Of a DNA stretch of 28,867 nucleotides, positions 28,816-28,867 are shown one piece after another. Both the position numbers and the translations under genes were made by a program. The notes under the pieces were generated by a model. The model had not been told where the DNA came from, did not search any database, and was given only the letters and a program-made list of their open reading frames with translations. Source of the stretch: Phaeoceros laevis (Eukaryota; Anthocerotophyta; Anthocerotopsida; Notothyladales). The DNA lies in NCBI GenBank assembly GCA_049999765.1, contig JBNGIQ010002680.1, forward strand, positions 1 to 28,867, read 5' to 3'. How positions within the stretch are numbered: the stretch's first letter is position 1; each line of letters opens with the position of its first letter.

Positions 28816-28867
28816 CTGCGAAGTACATGCCACTTATACTACTTAGCAAGCAGAAGACTTGTGAATC

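Noticed and set aside
1-28867. CRISPR arrays, bacterial operons, ribosome-binding sites
   Set aside because: GT-AG introns and plant organelle-targeted protein families show this to be plant nuclear DNA. No regularly spaced repeat array of CRISPR type is present.
1-28867. Autonomous transposons or retroviral-type elements
   Set aside because: No reverse transcriptase, integrase, transposase or long terminal repeats were seen; only small repeats and a foldback element.

Overview
The window is nuclear DNA of a land plant. Large intronless PLS-class pentatricopeptide-repeat (PPR) genes sit beside genes with short canonical GT-AG introns of about 80-230 bases. One PPR protein ends in a DYW-like deaminase whose last residues are CSCKGRH instead of the usual ending. 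That resembles the DYW:KP (GRP-ending) class known from hornworts, ferns and lycophytes with U-to-C organelle RNA editing. Short introns and tight gene spacing favour a hornwort, but this is inference: a fern or lycophyte is not excluded.

Left part (1-5.9 kb). A leucine-rich-repeat (RNI-type) protein gene runs off the left edge on the minus strand. Its 5' end has been duplicated into a broken copy at 1.58-1.79 kb, with a 22-base minisatellite between the copies. From 1.8 to 4.6 kb there is no confident gene, only short coding-like remnants, a hairpin and one copy of a 46-base exact dispersed repeat. A badly decayed PPR gene lies at 4.65-5.3 kb.

Centre (5.9-20.3 kb). An intact E+-type PPR gene (5958-8795) is followed by a tandem segmental duplication. 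The left copy (10.2-13.1 kb) holds a broken lectin gene (+) and a broken PPR gene (-). The right copy (13.4-20.2 kb) holds an intact seven-exon secreted protein with three jacalin-like lectin modules (+) and a converging 1094-residue PPR gene (-) ending in the KP-like deaminase. A small conserved gene encoding an N-myristoylation-type, SVIP-like VCP/p97-binding protein sits inside the broken lectin copy.

Right part (20.3-28.9 kb). A 1.7-kb spacer with two strong inverted repeats separates the minus-strand PPR gene from a divergent PPR gene (21920-25087). That second gene stops in the E+ region, and a frameshifted duplicate of its 3' end carrying a decayed KP-type deaminase lies just downstream. 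Then come a four-exon ML-domain (NPC2-like) lipid-binding protein gene (-), a divergent unrecognised multi-exon gene (+), a nested-palindrome foldback element, and the last three exons of a GPAT9-type glycerol-3-phosphate acyltransferase (-) entering from the right edge.

The PPR proteins should act in mitochondria or plastids as RNA-editing specificity factors. Two of them carry an N-terminal block resembling the PDF motif of plant organellar single-stranded DNA-binding (OSB) proteins, a fusion I do not recall being described. It is the most interesting feature of the window. The remaining genes (lectin, SVIP-like, ML, GPAT9) are ordinary secretory, ER-associated or lipid genes with no evident functional link to the PPR genes.
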